From contig CAVZSM010000002.1 of the NCBI GenBank assembly GCA_963777905.1, positions 124,001 to 188,000 of the forward strand: a stretch of DNA of 64,000 bases. The letters run 5' to 3'. The notes beneath the pieces are model-generated. The model was given only the letters and a program-made list of their open reading frames with translations. It was not told the origin of the DNA and searched no databases. The number at the start of each line of letters is the position of its first letter. The stretch's first letter is position 1. This stretch comes from Trebonia sp963777905 (GTDB lineage Bacteria > Actinomycetota > Actinomycetes > Streptosporangiales > Streptosporangiaceae). The position numbers and the translations under genes were made by a program. Of the stretch, positions 30,785-39,767 are shown piece after piece.

Positions 30785-33513
30785 AGAGGCTGCGGCGCGC
30801 CTGGCGCGCCCACGGGGTGGCCAGTGCCGGCTTCGGGCTGCTCATCGGCGTCTGCGTGTTCCTCGCGGTCGCCGGACCGCGGACGGACCAGGCGTTGCGG
30901 ACAACCGCCTTGCAGCAGTCCCTCGCCGCCGCCTCGCCGGTCGCGCGGTCCGTCAGCGGGACCGTGGACGACACGGGGCTCACCGCGGACCTGGGGCAGC
31001 TGCCGGATGCCGGGTCGGTGGCCGCGGTCGGCGGGCAGCTGGAGGCCAACCTCGCCAAAGACCACCTGCCGCTCGCCGGGCCGGCGGACAACTGGGCCGG
31101 GCTCACCGCGCCGGTCGCCGTGGTGCTCTCCGGCCTGGCGCCGGCGGTCACGGGCCCGCTGCGGAACCGGTTCGAGCTCGCCTACCGCAGCGGCCTCGGC
31201 GCTAACGCCGCCGTCGCCGCCGGCCGCCTGCCGTCGGCCGCGCGCGCGGCGGGCGGCGCCACGACGTTCGAGGTCGCGGTGAGCGCCGCGACCGCCGCCC
31301 GGTTCGGGCTGCGCCCCGGGTCACGGATCCAGGCGAGCGCCGAAACCCCGCTGACCCTTGTCGTCACCGCCGTCCTGCGGCCGCGCGGGCCAAGCCCGAC
31401 ATTCTGGACAGCCGACGGCCTGCTCGCGGCTCCCGTGCAGGAGACCGTCAACGACAATTACCCGCCGATCTGGGTCGGCGGGGCGTTCGTCGGCGCGGCC
31501 GAGCTGCCGCTGTTCCAGCAGGTGTTCAACCGGGCGTCGATGAACGTGATCTGGAGCATCCCGCTCGTGACCGGCGCGGTCACCGCGGACAGCGCGCAGG
31601 CGCTGAGCGGCGCGCTGACCCGGGCGGCGACCCAGGCCGGGCTGATCGGCAGCGGCGCGGAACCGGTGACCCTCACCTCACCGGTGGCGGGGGTGCTCGC
31701 GGACTTCGTGCCCGCCGACGCGGCGGCCAGCTCCGTGCTGCGGCTGCTCGCGGTCAGCCTCGCCGTGATCGCCGTGGTGGTCGTGCTGCTCGGCAGCCAG
31801 CTGCTGGTGCGCCGGCGGCGCGCCGAGCTGACCGTGCTGCGGGCACGCGGCGCCTCGCGCGCGCAGGTGGCGCTGCGGACGCTGCGCGGTGCCGCGATTC
31901 CCGCGGCCTGCGGCGCCGCGGCGGGGACGGCGCTCGCGGTCGCCCTGACACCGGGTCATGCCGACGCGCTCTCGTGGTGGCTCGGCGGCGCGATCTTGCT
32001 GGCCGCGGTGGCAGCCGCCCCGCTCATCGCGCTGCGGGAGCAGCGCGATGAGCGGGGCGCGCCGGGAAAACCGCACGGATCGCGAGGAGGAGACAGCGGC
32101 GCGGGCCTGGCCGCCGGCCGCCGTCGGGCCTGGCGGCGGGCGGCGGCCGAGCTCACGCTGGCCGCCGCCGCGGTCGCCGGGGTCGTCGTGCTGCGCCAGC
32201 AGGGCTCCGGCGCGCTGCCGAGCCTCGCGCCGGTCCTCGTCGCCGTGCCGGTCGCGATCGTCGTCATGCGCTGCTACCCGTTCGCGGTCCGCGGCCTGCT
32301 GCGGCTCGCCGGGCGACGGCGGGGCGTCGCCGCGTTCACCGGGCTGGCCAGGGCCGCGCGGAGCTCGCCGACCGCCGTGCTGCCCGGGATCGCGCTGGTG
32401 CTGGCGCTGGCGGTCGCGGCGTTCGGCGTCCTGGTGCGCGCCGCAGTGACCGACGGTCAGGCGGCGCAGTCCTGGCAGCAGACGGGCGCCGACGCGCTGA
32501 TCAACGCGCAGCTGGCCTACCAGCCGCCATCGGCTGCCTTCGCGCGCGACGTGTCCGCGGTGCCTGGCGTGCGGCACGTCGCGCTGGTCAGCGTCACCTC
32601 CGGACAGGTCAACGGGTCGCAGGTCCCGGTCGCCGCGCTGCAGCCGGGGCAGTACGCCGCGCTGCTCGCGGGCGCGCCGCTGCCGCCGTTCCCCGCGGCG
32701 GCCCTCGCGGCCCCCGCGCCGGGCGGGTCCAGCCCGGTGCCGGCTCTGGTCACGCCCGCCGGCGCGGCTGCGCTCGGGCCCGGGGGCGGAGAGGCCGCCG
32801 GGATCGGGCAGGGCGCCACGGTGACGGTCGGGCTGCAGTCTGTCCGCATCCGGATAACCGGGGAAATTCCGGGGCTGGCGGGGATACCGGGCGCCCCGCA
32901 GGTCATCCTCCCGGCGGCGGCGCTGGACGCCGGGGCGGACGCGGCACCGAACGTCGTGCTGGTGACCGGCCCGGACATCGACGTGCCCCGGCTGGACGCC
33001 GTCGTCAGGCGCGACCTGCCCGGCGCCACCGTGACGCTGCGCGCCACGGACCAGGCCGCCCTGTCCCGGGCACCGCTGCCCCGCGACGAGGCCGCGGCTA
33101 TCGTGGCCGCCGAGATCGCCGCCGCCGGGCTGACCCTGCTCGTGCTGCTGATCATGATCGCGGGCGCCGCGCGGTCTCGCCGGTCGACCGTGGCCAGGCT
33201 CCGGGTGATGGGCGTCACCGGCCGGCAGGCGCGCTGGGCCGAGCTCGCGGAGACCCTACCGCTGGTCGTCGCGACCGCTGTGGGCGGGGTCGCGTGCGCC
33301 TGGGCGCTCGGTCCGCTGATCGGGCCCGCGCTGAACCTGTCGGCCCTCACGGGCGGCGCGACAGCGCCTGTCGGCGCGCGGTGGGCGCCGCTGGGCGCCG
33401 CCGCGGCGGGGCTGCTCATCTTGACGCTGCTGGCGGTGTTGCTCGAGGCGATGGCGAGCCGAAGCGAAGAGAGCCGGAGCGAAGAGGGCTGGAGCGAGGA
33501 GGCACCAGGATGA
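30781..33513 (+). CDS. FtsX-like ABC transporter permease B
   Basis: 910 residues, same plan as permease A: one helix at about 14-32, an FtsX cluster at about 320-430 (LRLLAVSLAVIAVVVVLLGSQ, RRRRAELTVLRARGASR) and a second at about 765-890 (ITAAGLTLLVLLIMIAGAA, RSTVARLRVMGVTGRQA). The C-terminal tail is a short charged repeat (RSEE three times, 33455-33505) just before the ATPase gene. ATG is in an ATGA overlap with A. Together with A it should form the membrane part of one exporter or lipoprotein-releasing complex. Confidence 0.88.
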   Translation: MKRLRRAWRAHGVASAGFGLLIGVCVFLAVAGPRTDQALRTTALQQSLAAASPVARSVSGTVDDTGLTADLGQLPDAGSVAAVGGQLEANLAKDHLPLAGPADNWAGLTAPVAVVLSGLAPAVTGPLRNRFELAYRSGLGANAAVAAGRLPSAARAAGGATTFEVAVSAATAARFGLRPGSRIQASAETPLTLVVTAVLRPRGPSPTFWTADGLLAAPVQETVNDNYPPIWVGGAFVGAAELPLFQQVFNRASMNVIWSIPLVTGAVTADSAQALSGALTRAATQAGLIGSGAEPVTLTSPVAGVLADFVPADAAASSVLRLLAVSLAVIAVVVVLLGSQLLVRRRRAELTVLRARGASRAQVALRTLRGAAIPAACGAAAGTALAVALTPGHADALSWWLGGAILLAAVAAAPLIALREQRDERGAPGKPHGSRGGDSGAGLAAGRRRAWRRAAAELTLAAAAVAGVVVLRQQGSGALPSLAPVLVAVPVAIVVMRCYPFAVRGLLRLAGRRRGVAAFTGLARAARSSPTAVLPGIALVLALAVAAFGVLVRAAVTDGQAAQSWQQTGADALINAQLAYQPPSAAFARDVSAVPGVRHVALVSVTSGQVNGSQVPVAALQPGQYAALLAGAPLPPFPAAALAAPAPGGSSPVPALVTPAGAAALGPGGGEAAGIGQGATVTVGLQSVRIRITGEIPGLAGIPGAPQVILPAAALDAGADAAPNVVLVTGPDIDVPRLDAVVRRDLPGATVTLRATDQAALSRAPLPRDEAAAIVAAEIAAAGLTLLVLLIMIAGAARSRRSTVARLRVMGVTGRQARWAELAETLPLVVATAVGGVACAWALGPLIGPALNLSALTGGATAPVGARWAPLGAAAAGLLILTLLAVLLEAMASRSEESRSEEGWSEEAPG

Positions 33514-35270
33514 CCCAGGTGACGCCAACAGGCCCGGCATCCGGGATCGGGCAGCTGGACGCCGAGGCGCGGCAGGCTCGCATCGCCTACGGCGCGGACG
33601 CGCTGATCGTGTGCGACCGCGTGGTGCGGATCTACTCGGGGGACGGCCTGGAGGTACAGGCGCTGCAGGGTCTTGACCTGCTGGTCGAAGAGGGCGAGCT
33701 GACCGCCGTGGTCGGCGCGTCGGGCAGCGGCAAGTCCACCCTGATGAGCATCCTCGCCGGTCTCGACACGCCGACCGCGGGCAGCGTGCGGGTCGCCGGC
33801 TACGACCTCGGCGCGCTCAGCCCGCGCGACCGGCTCGGCTACCGCCGCGCGGTCGTCGGCTTCATCTGGCAGCAGGCCGCGCGTAACCTGCTGCCGTACC
33901 TGACCTGCCGCCAGAACGTGCTCGTGCCGATGCGGCTGGCCCGCACCGCCCGCGCCGACCGAGGTGAGCGAGCCCGGCGGGCCGACGAGCTGCTGGCCGC
34001 GTTCGGCGTGACGCACTGCGCCGACCGCACGCCCGGCGAGCTCTCCGGCGGCGAGCAGCAGCGGATCGCGCTCGCCACCGCGCTGGCGAACCGGCCGCGC
34101 GTGCTGCTGGCCGACGAGCCGACCGGGGAGCTGGACACGGCGGCGGCGGCGAGCGTGTTCGATGCCCTGCAGACAGCCAACGCCGAGCTCGGCGTCACCA
34201 TCCTGCTCGTCTCCCACGACCCGGCCGTGGCCGAGCGCGTCCGCCGCACGGTCGCGATCAGGGACGGCCGCACCAGCACCGAGCTGCTCAGGCACGACAC
34301 GACCGACGAGGCGGGGAACGCGGCCACCCATGCGGTGGAGTACGCGGTCATGGACCGGGCCGGCCGCGTCCAGCTGCCGCGCGAGATGACGCGGCCGCTC
34401 GGCATGCGGGAGCGGGTGCGGCTCGAGTCCACGCCGGACCACATCGGCGTCTGGCCCGACCGGATGCGGGAACCGGATGAGCCCGAGTCGCCGGCGGCGG
34501 CCGCGCCGCCGGCTACTATCGCCGCGGAGCCGACTTCTGCGGCAGGGCCAGCTACCACAGTGCGGTCACGGGAGCGGGCGCCGCTGCCGCCCGGCGACAC
34601 AGTGGTGGCGGCGACAGACATCACGCGTACGTTCGGGATAGGAGATTCTGCGGTTCAAGCGCTGCGCGGAGTCACCTTCACCGTCGCAGCAGGCCAGTTC
34701 GCCGTGCTCTACGGCCGGTCGGGGTCAGGAAAGACCACGCTGCTGAACATCGTGGGCGGTCTCGACCGGCCGACGAGCGGCGCGCTGCGCGTCGCCGGGT
34801 GCGACCTGGCGGCGGCGAGCGACCGGGAGCGCACCGCGCTGCGGCGGGACGAGGTGGCGTTCGTGTTCCAGTCGTTCGGGCTGATCCCGATGCTGTCCGC
34901 GGCGGAGAACATCGGCATCCCGCTGCGCGTCACCGCGACCGCCCGGGACGCCCGCGAGGAGCGGGTGGGGATGATGCTCAACGTCGTCGGGCTGGATTCG
35001 CACGCGGCGCACCGGCCGAACGAGCTTTCCGGCGGCCAGCAGCAGCGTGTCGCGATCGCCAGGGCGCTGGCCGGGCAGCCGCGGCTGCTGATCGCGGACG
35101 AGCCGACCGGGCAGCTGGACCACGAGACCGGGCAGCAGATCATCCGGCTGCTGCGCACCGTGGTGCGGTCCGAGGGGCTCACCGCGCTCGTCGCCACCCA
35201 CGACCCGTCGCTGGCGGACCAGGCGGACGTGGTGATCCGGCTCGAAGACGGGCGGCTAGCCGGCGACTGA
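33510..35270 (+). CDS. Tandem ABC transporter ATPase (two MacB-type domains in one chain)
   Basis: 586 residues with two complete nucleotide-binding domains. Domain 1 (about 30-260): Walker A GASGSGKST, signature LSGGEQQR, Walker B VLLADEPTGELD, switch His in LVSHD. Domain 2 (about 355-585): GRSGSGKTT, LSGGQQQR, LLIADEPTGQLD, VATHD. A Pro/Ala-rich linker of about 70 residues joins them. Both domains look active. The ATG overlaps the stop of permease B (ATGA), with GAGGAGG upstream. One such chain could power a heterodimer of permeases A and B. Confidence 0.93.
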   Translation: MTQVTPTGPASGIGQLDAEARQARIAYGADALIVCDRVVRIYSGDGLEVQALQGLDLLVEEGELTAVVGASGSGKSTLMSILAGLDTPTAGSVRVAGYDLGALSPRDRLGYRRAVVGFIWQQAARNLLPYLTCRQNVLVPMRLARTARADRGERARRADELLAAFGVTHCADRTPGELSGGEQQRIALATALANRPRVLLADEPTGELDTAAAASVFDALQTANAELGVTILLVSHDPAVAERVRRTVAIRDGRTSTELLRHDTTDEAGNAATHAVEYAVMDRAGRVQLPREMTRPLGMRERVRLESTPDHIGVWPDRMREPDEPESPAAAAPPATIAAEPTSAAGPATTVRSRERAPLPPGDTVVAATDITRTFGIGDSAVQALRGVTFTVAAGQFAVLYGRSGSGKTTLLNIVGGLDRPTSGALRVAGCDLAAASDRERTALRRDEVAFVFQSFGLIPMLSAAENIGIPLRVTATARDAREERVGMMLNVVGLDSHAAHRPNELSGGQQQRVAIARALAGQPRLLIADEPTGQLDHETGQQIIRLLRTVVRSEGLTALVATHDPSLADQADVVIRLEDGRLAGD

Positions 35271-35683
35271 CCTGGGCTTATCCGCGCCGGAAGATTTTCT
35301 CGAAGAAATCCAGGAAAAACTGTTGGCGCCTGGCGGGCCGGCGGCTCATACCTGCGTGGGCCGGGGACGCCGGTCCCGGCCCGGCGCCGCGGGGACGGCG
35401 GGCCGGGGCCGGTCCGCGCCGAGCGGTGCCAGCCGACGCCGGAGTGGGGCGCCGGACGGAACCGAGGACGGCGGCGAGGCCTGGATGAGGACTCGGAGGG
35501 GGGTTCTCATCCGGCCTCAAGGATCAGCGGCGCCCGGCGGCGGGGACGGCGGCAACACGGATGCGTAACAGGGGCGCGCATCCGTCCCACAGCTGTTACC
35601 GCGAGGCCCTAAGTTAACGAATTAGTATCCCGACGAATGCGGTCACTCCGTTACCGCTTGGCACAAAGAGGCGCAGCGACCGA
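35271..35683. other. Gene-free region before the ECF sigma factor
   Basis: 413 bases with no convincing gene. A 9-bp perfect inverted repeat (ACGGATGCG, 35557-35565, with 35577-35585) and an AT-rich stretch (35610-35640) just upstream of the sigma-factor gene mark a likely promoter and control region. Confidence 0.45.
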
Positions 35684-37219
35684 ATGCTCACGCGCGACAG
35701 CGAGCTTGTCGGGTCCATCGTGGCAGGAGACCCCAGCGGGCTCGCCGCTGCCTACGACAGGTACGCAGAACCGCTCTACAAGTACTGCCGGTCCATGCTC
35801 AGCAATCCCGCCGACGCCGCCGACGCCGTCCAGGACACGTTCGTCATCGCCTCGTCCCGGCTGGCGGAGCTGCGCGATCCAGGCCGGCTCCGCGCCTGGC
35901 TGTACGCCGTCGCGCGCAACGAATGCCTGCGGATCCTGGGGTCGCCGCGGCCCGCGCCGCGGCTCACCGTGCCGCCGGGCATGGCGGACACCGTCATCGA
36001 CATCACCGAGGGAGCGGCCGAACGGGCCGAACTGCGTGCCCTGCTCACCACCGCCGCGCGCGGCCTGAACCCCGCCGAGCGCGAGGTCCTCGAGCTGAAG
36101 CTGCGGCAGGGCCTGGAGGCCGCCGAGGTCGCGGACGTGCTCGGCGTGTCCCGCAGCCAGGCGGCCTCGCTGGCGGCCCGGGCCCGCGACCAGCTCGAGG
36201 CGTGCCTCGCCGTGCTGCTCGTGGGCCGCGCAGGCCGCAACGACTGCCGCGAGCTCAGCGCGCTGCTGGCCGGCTGGGACGGGCAGCTGACCCCGGCGCT
36301 GCGCAGGCGGGCGCACCGGCACATCGAGCGGTGCGCGACCTGCACCACCCGGCGCGTCTACGAGCTGCGCCCGGCCGTTCTGCTCGGCCTGTCGGTCGGG
36401 GCGGCGATGACCGCCGCGGCGGCGGAGAGCCTGCGGCTCGCGGCCGGCGTGCCCGGCGACCTGAAGGCACACACGATGGCGCTGGCCGCCGGCCAGGATC
36501 CCGGCGCCGTCGAGCACCGCGCCGCCGCGGGCAACCGGGCCGGGCCGTTCGGGCGGCATGGCTTCCCCGAACCGCTGCGGAACCCCGGCGCGAAAGCCGG
36601 GCCGCTCTCCTCGCCGCGGCGGCAGACCGCCCTCGCCGCGGCTGCCGTGCTCGTTGTCGCGGCCGGTGCGGTGGCCTTCTCGCTGTCGTCAGGTCCGACC
36701 GCGCATCTCGCGCTGTCCGGCGGGAAGGCGGCGGCGTCCGCCGATCCGGCCACGTCCTCCGGCGGGCTGGAGCCGTCGACGGCCGCGCCGACGGCGCACC
36801 AGCGCTCGTCCGGCACGGCGCGCGCCGCGGCCATCCCGGGCACCAAGGCCCCATCGGGCCTGGTCCCCCCGGTGACGACGACGACCCCGGCTTCCCCGGC
36901 GACGACCACCACACCGGCGGTGCAGGTCACGCTGTCGGTGTCCCTGCTGGGTTCCGCTGTCTCGCTGCAGTCGGGCGCCCAGATCAACGTCGGGCGGTTC
37001 GGCGCCTGGCTCTCGCTCAAGGCGAACGGCGGGCCGGTCAGCTGGTCCGTCACCCCCAGCGCGAGCATCCTCGTCTGGCCGCGGTCGTCAGGGACCCTCG
37101 CCGCGGGCCAGACCGCCTCGGTGCTGATCGCCTCCGCCGGCCGGAACGTCTCAGGGGCGACGCTGACGATCAACCCGGGCGGCGCCAGCTACCCGCTGGT
37201 GGTGAACTCGGGATTCTAG
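35684..37219 (+). CDS. ECF sigma factor with fused anti-sigma-like, membrane and extracellular parts
   Basis: 511 residues. Sigma region 2 is at about 14-84 (DAADAVQDTFVIASSRL, RAWLYAVARNECLRIL) and region 4 at about 128-177 (LNPAEREVLELKL, VADVLGVSRSQAASLAARAR). It is followed by a zinc-finger anti-sigma-like segment with His213-x3-Cys217-x2-Cys220, one transmembrane helix at about 315-334, a Thr/Pro/Ser-rich stalk, and a C-terminal beta-rich domain of about 100 residues with an Ig/BACON-like look. So sensor, tether and transcription factor are one chain. ECF groups with such C-terminal extensions exist in actinobacteria. Start ATG at 35684. Confidence 0.88.
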   Translation: MLTRDSELVGSIVAGDPSGLAAAYDRYAEPLYKYCRSMLSNPADAADAVQDTFVIASSRLAELRDPGRLRAWLYAVARNECLRILGSPRPAPRLTVPPGMADTVIDITEGAAERAELRALLTTAARGLNPAEREVLELKLRQGLEAAEVADVLGVSRSQAASLAARARDQLEACLAVLLVGRAGRNDCRELSALLAGWDGQLTPALRRRAHRHIERCATCTTRRVYELRPAVLLGLSVGAAMTAAAAESLRLAAGVPGDLKAHTMALAAGQDPGAVEHRAAAGNRAGPFGRHGFPEPLRNPGAKAGPLSSPRRQTALAAAAVLVVAAGAVAFSLSSGPTAHLALSGGKAAASADPATSSGGLEPSTAAPTAHQRSSGTARAAAIPGTKAPSGLVPPVTTTTPASPATTTTPAVQVTLSVSLLGSAVSLQSGAQINVGRFGAWLSLKANGGPVSWSVTPSASILVWPRSSGTLAAGQTASVLIASAGRNVSGATLTINPGGASYPLVVNSGF

Positions 37220-37237
37220 CGAGGTTCTAGCGGGGTT

Positions 37238-37921
37238 CTAGCGCGCCCAGCTGGCGTGCGCGGTGGCCCACTGTGCCTGCTCGCGCAGCGCGCGGACCGC
37301 CTGCGCCGGGTCGTCCGCGCTGTACACCGCCGAGCCGGCCACGAACACGTCGGCGCCCGCGTCGGCGCACCGCTCGATCGTCTCCACGCTGACCCCGCCG
37401 TCCACCTGGAGCCAGACCGCGCCGCCGTGCCTGGCGACCATGCCCCGTGCGCGGCGGAGTTTCGGCAGCACGAGGTCGAGGAAGTGCTGCCCGCCGAAAC
37501 CGGGCTCGACCGTCATCAGCAGCAGCATGTCGAGTTCGGCGAGCAGGTCCTCGTACGGCTCGACCGGGGTGCCGGGGTTGACCGCGAACCCGGCGCGGGC
37601 GCCCGCAGCGCGGATCGCGCGCAGCGTCCGGACCGGCGCCTTGGCCGCTTCCGCGTGAATGGTGACGTTCCGCGCTCCCGCCTCGGCGTAGCCGGGCGCG
37701 TGCTGGTCCGGGTCGTCGATCATCAGGTGGCAGTCAATCGGGAGCGTGACGTGCTTCAGCAGCGACTCGACAACCGGCAGGCCGATCGTGAGGTTGGGCA
37801 CGAAGTGGTTGTCCATCACGTCGACGTGCAGCCAGTCAGCCACGGTCTCGATCGCGCGCGCCTCATCGGCGAGCCGGGCGAAATCCGCGGACAGAATGCT
37901 GGGCGAGATCTGAACGGCCAT
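37238..37921 (-). CDS. rpe: Ribulose-phosphate 3-epimerase
   Basis: Interconverts ribulose 5-phosphate and xylulose 5-phosphate in the pentose phosphate pathway. 227 residues of TIM barrel. It shows ISPSILSADFARL, the metal site HVDVMDNHFVPNLTIG, DCHLMI, the phosphate-binding GFGGQHF and VDGGVS. It converges on the sigma-factor gene with 18 bases between stops. Confidence 0.96.
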   Translation of the reverse strand: MAVQISPSILSADFARLADEARAIETVADWLHVDVMDNHFVPNLTIGLPVVESLLKHVTLPIDCHLMIDDPDQHAPGYAEAGARNVTIHAEAAKAPVRTLRAIRAAGARAGFAVNPGTPVEPYEDLLAELDMLLLMTVEPGFGGQHFLDLVLPKLRRARGMVARHGGAVWLQVDGGVSVETIERCADAGADVFVAGSAVYSADDPAQAVRALREQAQWATAHASWAR

Positions 37922-38036
37922 GTCAGTAGCGAGTGTAGGGTGCGGAAGGCGGGTGCCCGGTGGCGGCCCGGGAATGTCAGATGGCGTCGTTAGTATTCAG
38001 CACTGAATTCGACTACATCTATGGTGGGAGCATCCA

Positions 38037-38768
38037 GTGCAAACTGACCTTCTTGACCGGGTTCGCAAGCTGCTGGCTAAGGCTGAGGATGAGGGCTGCA
38101 CGCCCGAGGAAGCCGAGGCGCTGACCGCGAAGGCCGCCGATTTGATGGCCCGCTACGGCATCGACCGGGCGCTGCTCGGGGCGCTGCGCCCGGAGACCGA
38201 TTCCGTCGGGGACCGGGTGTTCGACCTGGGCAACCCCTGGGCCGCTGTCAAGGCGCACTTGCTCGCCGGGCTGGCCATCGCGCTGCGCTGCCAGTGCATC
38301 CTGCTGAACCGCCGCGAGCCGGGCAGCCGGGTGCACGTGTTCGGCTATCTGTCCGACCTGGAACGCGCGGACATCTTGTTCACCTCCCTGCTGGTGCAGA
38401 TGGCCAGGGCGCTCGCTGTGCAGCCGGTCCCCGCCTATGGCGGCGGGGCAAAGGCGTGGCGCCGGTCGTGGATGCTCGGCTACGCCTCGGCGGTCATCGC
38501 CCGGGTCCGTGCCGCGGAGGAGGCGGCGGTCGCGTCGGCCACGGCGGACGAGGGCACGGCCGGCGGCCGCGGCCCGTCCGCGGAGCTGGTGCTCGCCGAC
38601 CGCGCCCTGACCGTCCGCCGCCAGGCGGAGCACGCCTACCCGCGCACCCGGCGGACCCGTGTCACCTACACGGGCAACGGCTACGCCGACGGCTACCGCG
38701 AAGGCCAGAAGGCCGATATCGGCGGCGCGAAGCTGCGGTCGCGTCCGGCCGGGGCACTGTCCCGCTGA
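38037..38768 (+). CDS. DUF2786 domain protein
   Basis: 243 residues. The N-terminal 40 residues are a DUF2786 helix pair: LLDRVRKLLAKAEDEGCTPEEAEALTAKAADLMARYGID. The rest resembles the longer actinobacterial and phage-related DUF2786 proteins (YLSDLERADILFTSLLVQMARAL, KAWRRSWMLGYA, YADGYREGQKADIG). Function unknown; cytoplasmic. GTG at 38037, divergent from rpe. Confidence 0.85.
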   Translation: MQTDLLDRVRKLLAKAEDEGCTPEEAEALTAKAADLMARYGIDRALLGALRPETDSVGDRVFDLGNPWAAVKAHLLAGLAIALRCQCILLNRREPGSRVHVFGYLSDLERADILFTSLLVQMARALAVQPVPAYGGGAKAWRRSWMLGYASAVIARVRAAEEAAVASATADEGTAGGRGPSAELVLADRALTVRRQAEHAYPRTRRTRVTYTGNGYADGYREGQKADIGGAKLRSRPAGALSR

Positions 38769-38772
38769 CCCG

Positions 38773-39231
38773 TCACTCCGACGGGGCCGGCGCCAGGAGC
38801 TGGCCGAGCCTGGCCAGGAAGTACTCCCAGCCCTCGCGGTGATCGCTGCGCGCGGCCTGTTCCGCCGCGCCTTGGCCGTGCGGGCCGTGCAGGACGGTCA
38901 GCTCCGTGCCTTTGGTGCTGTCGTCGGCGCTGACCAGGACCGTGCGCCCGGCCGCGCCGGGGTCGTGGTCCCAGCCCCAGGTGAACTCCAGGCGGCTGCC
39001 CGGCTCGTAGCCGACGACCCGACCGCGCATGGTCTGGCCGAGCTTGGCGAAATGCACGATGTACGGACCGCCCTCGGCGGGGGTGAAGGTGAGCTCCCCG
39101 CCCCACCACTGGCGCAGCGTGGCCGGGTCGGTGAAGGCCGCGAGGGCGCGCTCCGGCGGGCAGCCGGGGAGCAGCAGCGTGGCCCGCACCATGGGACCCG
39201 CGTCGACCACTGTCACGGGGAACTCGGTCAC
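38773..39231 (-). CDS. SRPBCC (AHSA1-like) domain protein
   Basis: 152 residues of the START/AHSA1 helix-grip fold: LLLPGCPPERALAAFTDPATLRQWWGG, GGPYIVHF, GRVVGYEPGSRLEFTW, and a C-terminal helix EGWEYFLARLGQLL. Such proteins bind hydrophobic ligands; the ligand is unknown. GTG start. It converges on the DUF2786 gene and follows the VOC gene by 52 bases on the same strand. Confidence 0.87.
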   Translation of the reverse strand: MTEFPVTVVDAGPMVRATLLLPGCPPERALAAFTDPATLRQWWGGELTFTPAEGGPYIVHFAKLGQTMRGRVVGYEPGSRLEFTWGWDHDPGAAGRTVLVSADDSTKGTELTVLHGPHGQGAAEQAARSDHREGWEYFLARLGQLLAPAPSE

Positions 39232-39283
39232 GTCGGTCTCCTTCCGGCTGGCAGCAGCATAGTGGTCCAGCCGCCCCGGAGAG

Positions 39284-39640
39284 CTAGTCGACGCAGAGGC
39301 AGAACGGGTGCCCCGCCGGGTCGAGGAACACCCGGAAAGTGGTACCGGGCTGATGCTCGTGCTTGGTCGCGCCGAGTTCGAGCACCGCCGCCTCGGCGGC
39401 GTCGAGGTCGTCGACGATCACGTCGAGATGCATCTGCTGCGGCACCTGCTGACCCGGCCACTGCGGCGGTGTGTAGTCCGCCACCGGCTGGAAGCAGACG
39501 CAGTTGCCGTTCTCGGCGCGGATCTCGGCCCAGTCCGCGGAGATTTCGGTCTTCCAGTCCAGCAGCGCGCCGTAGAAGGTCGCGAGCGCGCCGGGATCGG
39601 GACAGTCGATGACGAAGTTCGGGAAGCGTGCGATAGCCAT
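39284..39640 (-). CDS. VOC family (glyoxalase-like) protein
   Basis: 118 residues forming two beta-alpha-beta-beta-beta modules: FVIDCPDPGALATFYGALLDWK, then MHLDVIVDDLDAAEAAVLELGATKH, and the terminal FLDPAGHPFCLCVD. Typical single-domain VOC protein; possible metal ligands include His of QQMHLDV. The internal ATG at 39640 gives the normal family N-terminus (MAIARFPNFV). Substrate unknown. Confidence 0.88.
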   Translation of the reverse strand: MAIARFPNFVIDCPDPGALATFYGALLDWKTEISADWAEIRAENGNCVCFQPVADYTPPQWPGQQVPQQMHLDVIVDDLDAAEAAVLELGATKHEHQPGTTFRVFLDPAGHPFCLCVD

Positions 39641-39767
39641 GCCAGGCAGAGTACGCGTGATCACGGACGATCCACGTCCGGTATGTGCCAAGGACCCAGC
39701 CGGCGCGGGATCACGGTGGGGCGGGGCCGCCTAGCCGGGCCGGAGGCGTGGCGGTAGCGTCACGGAT

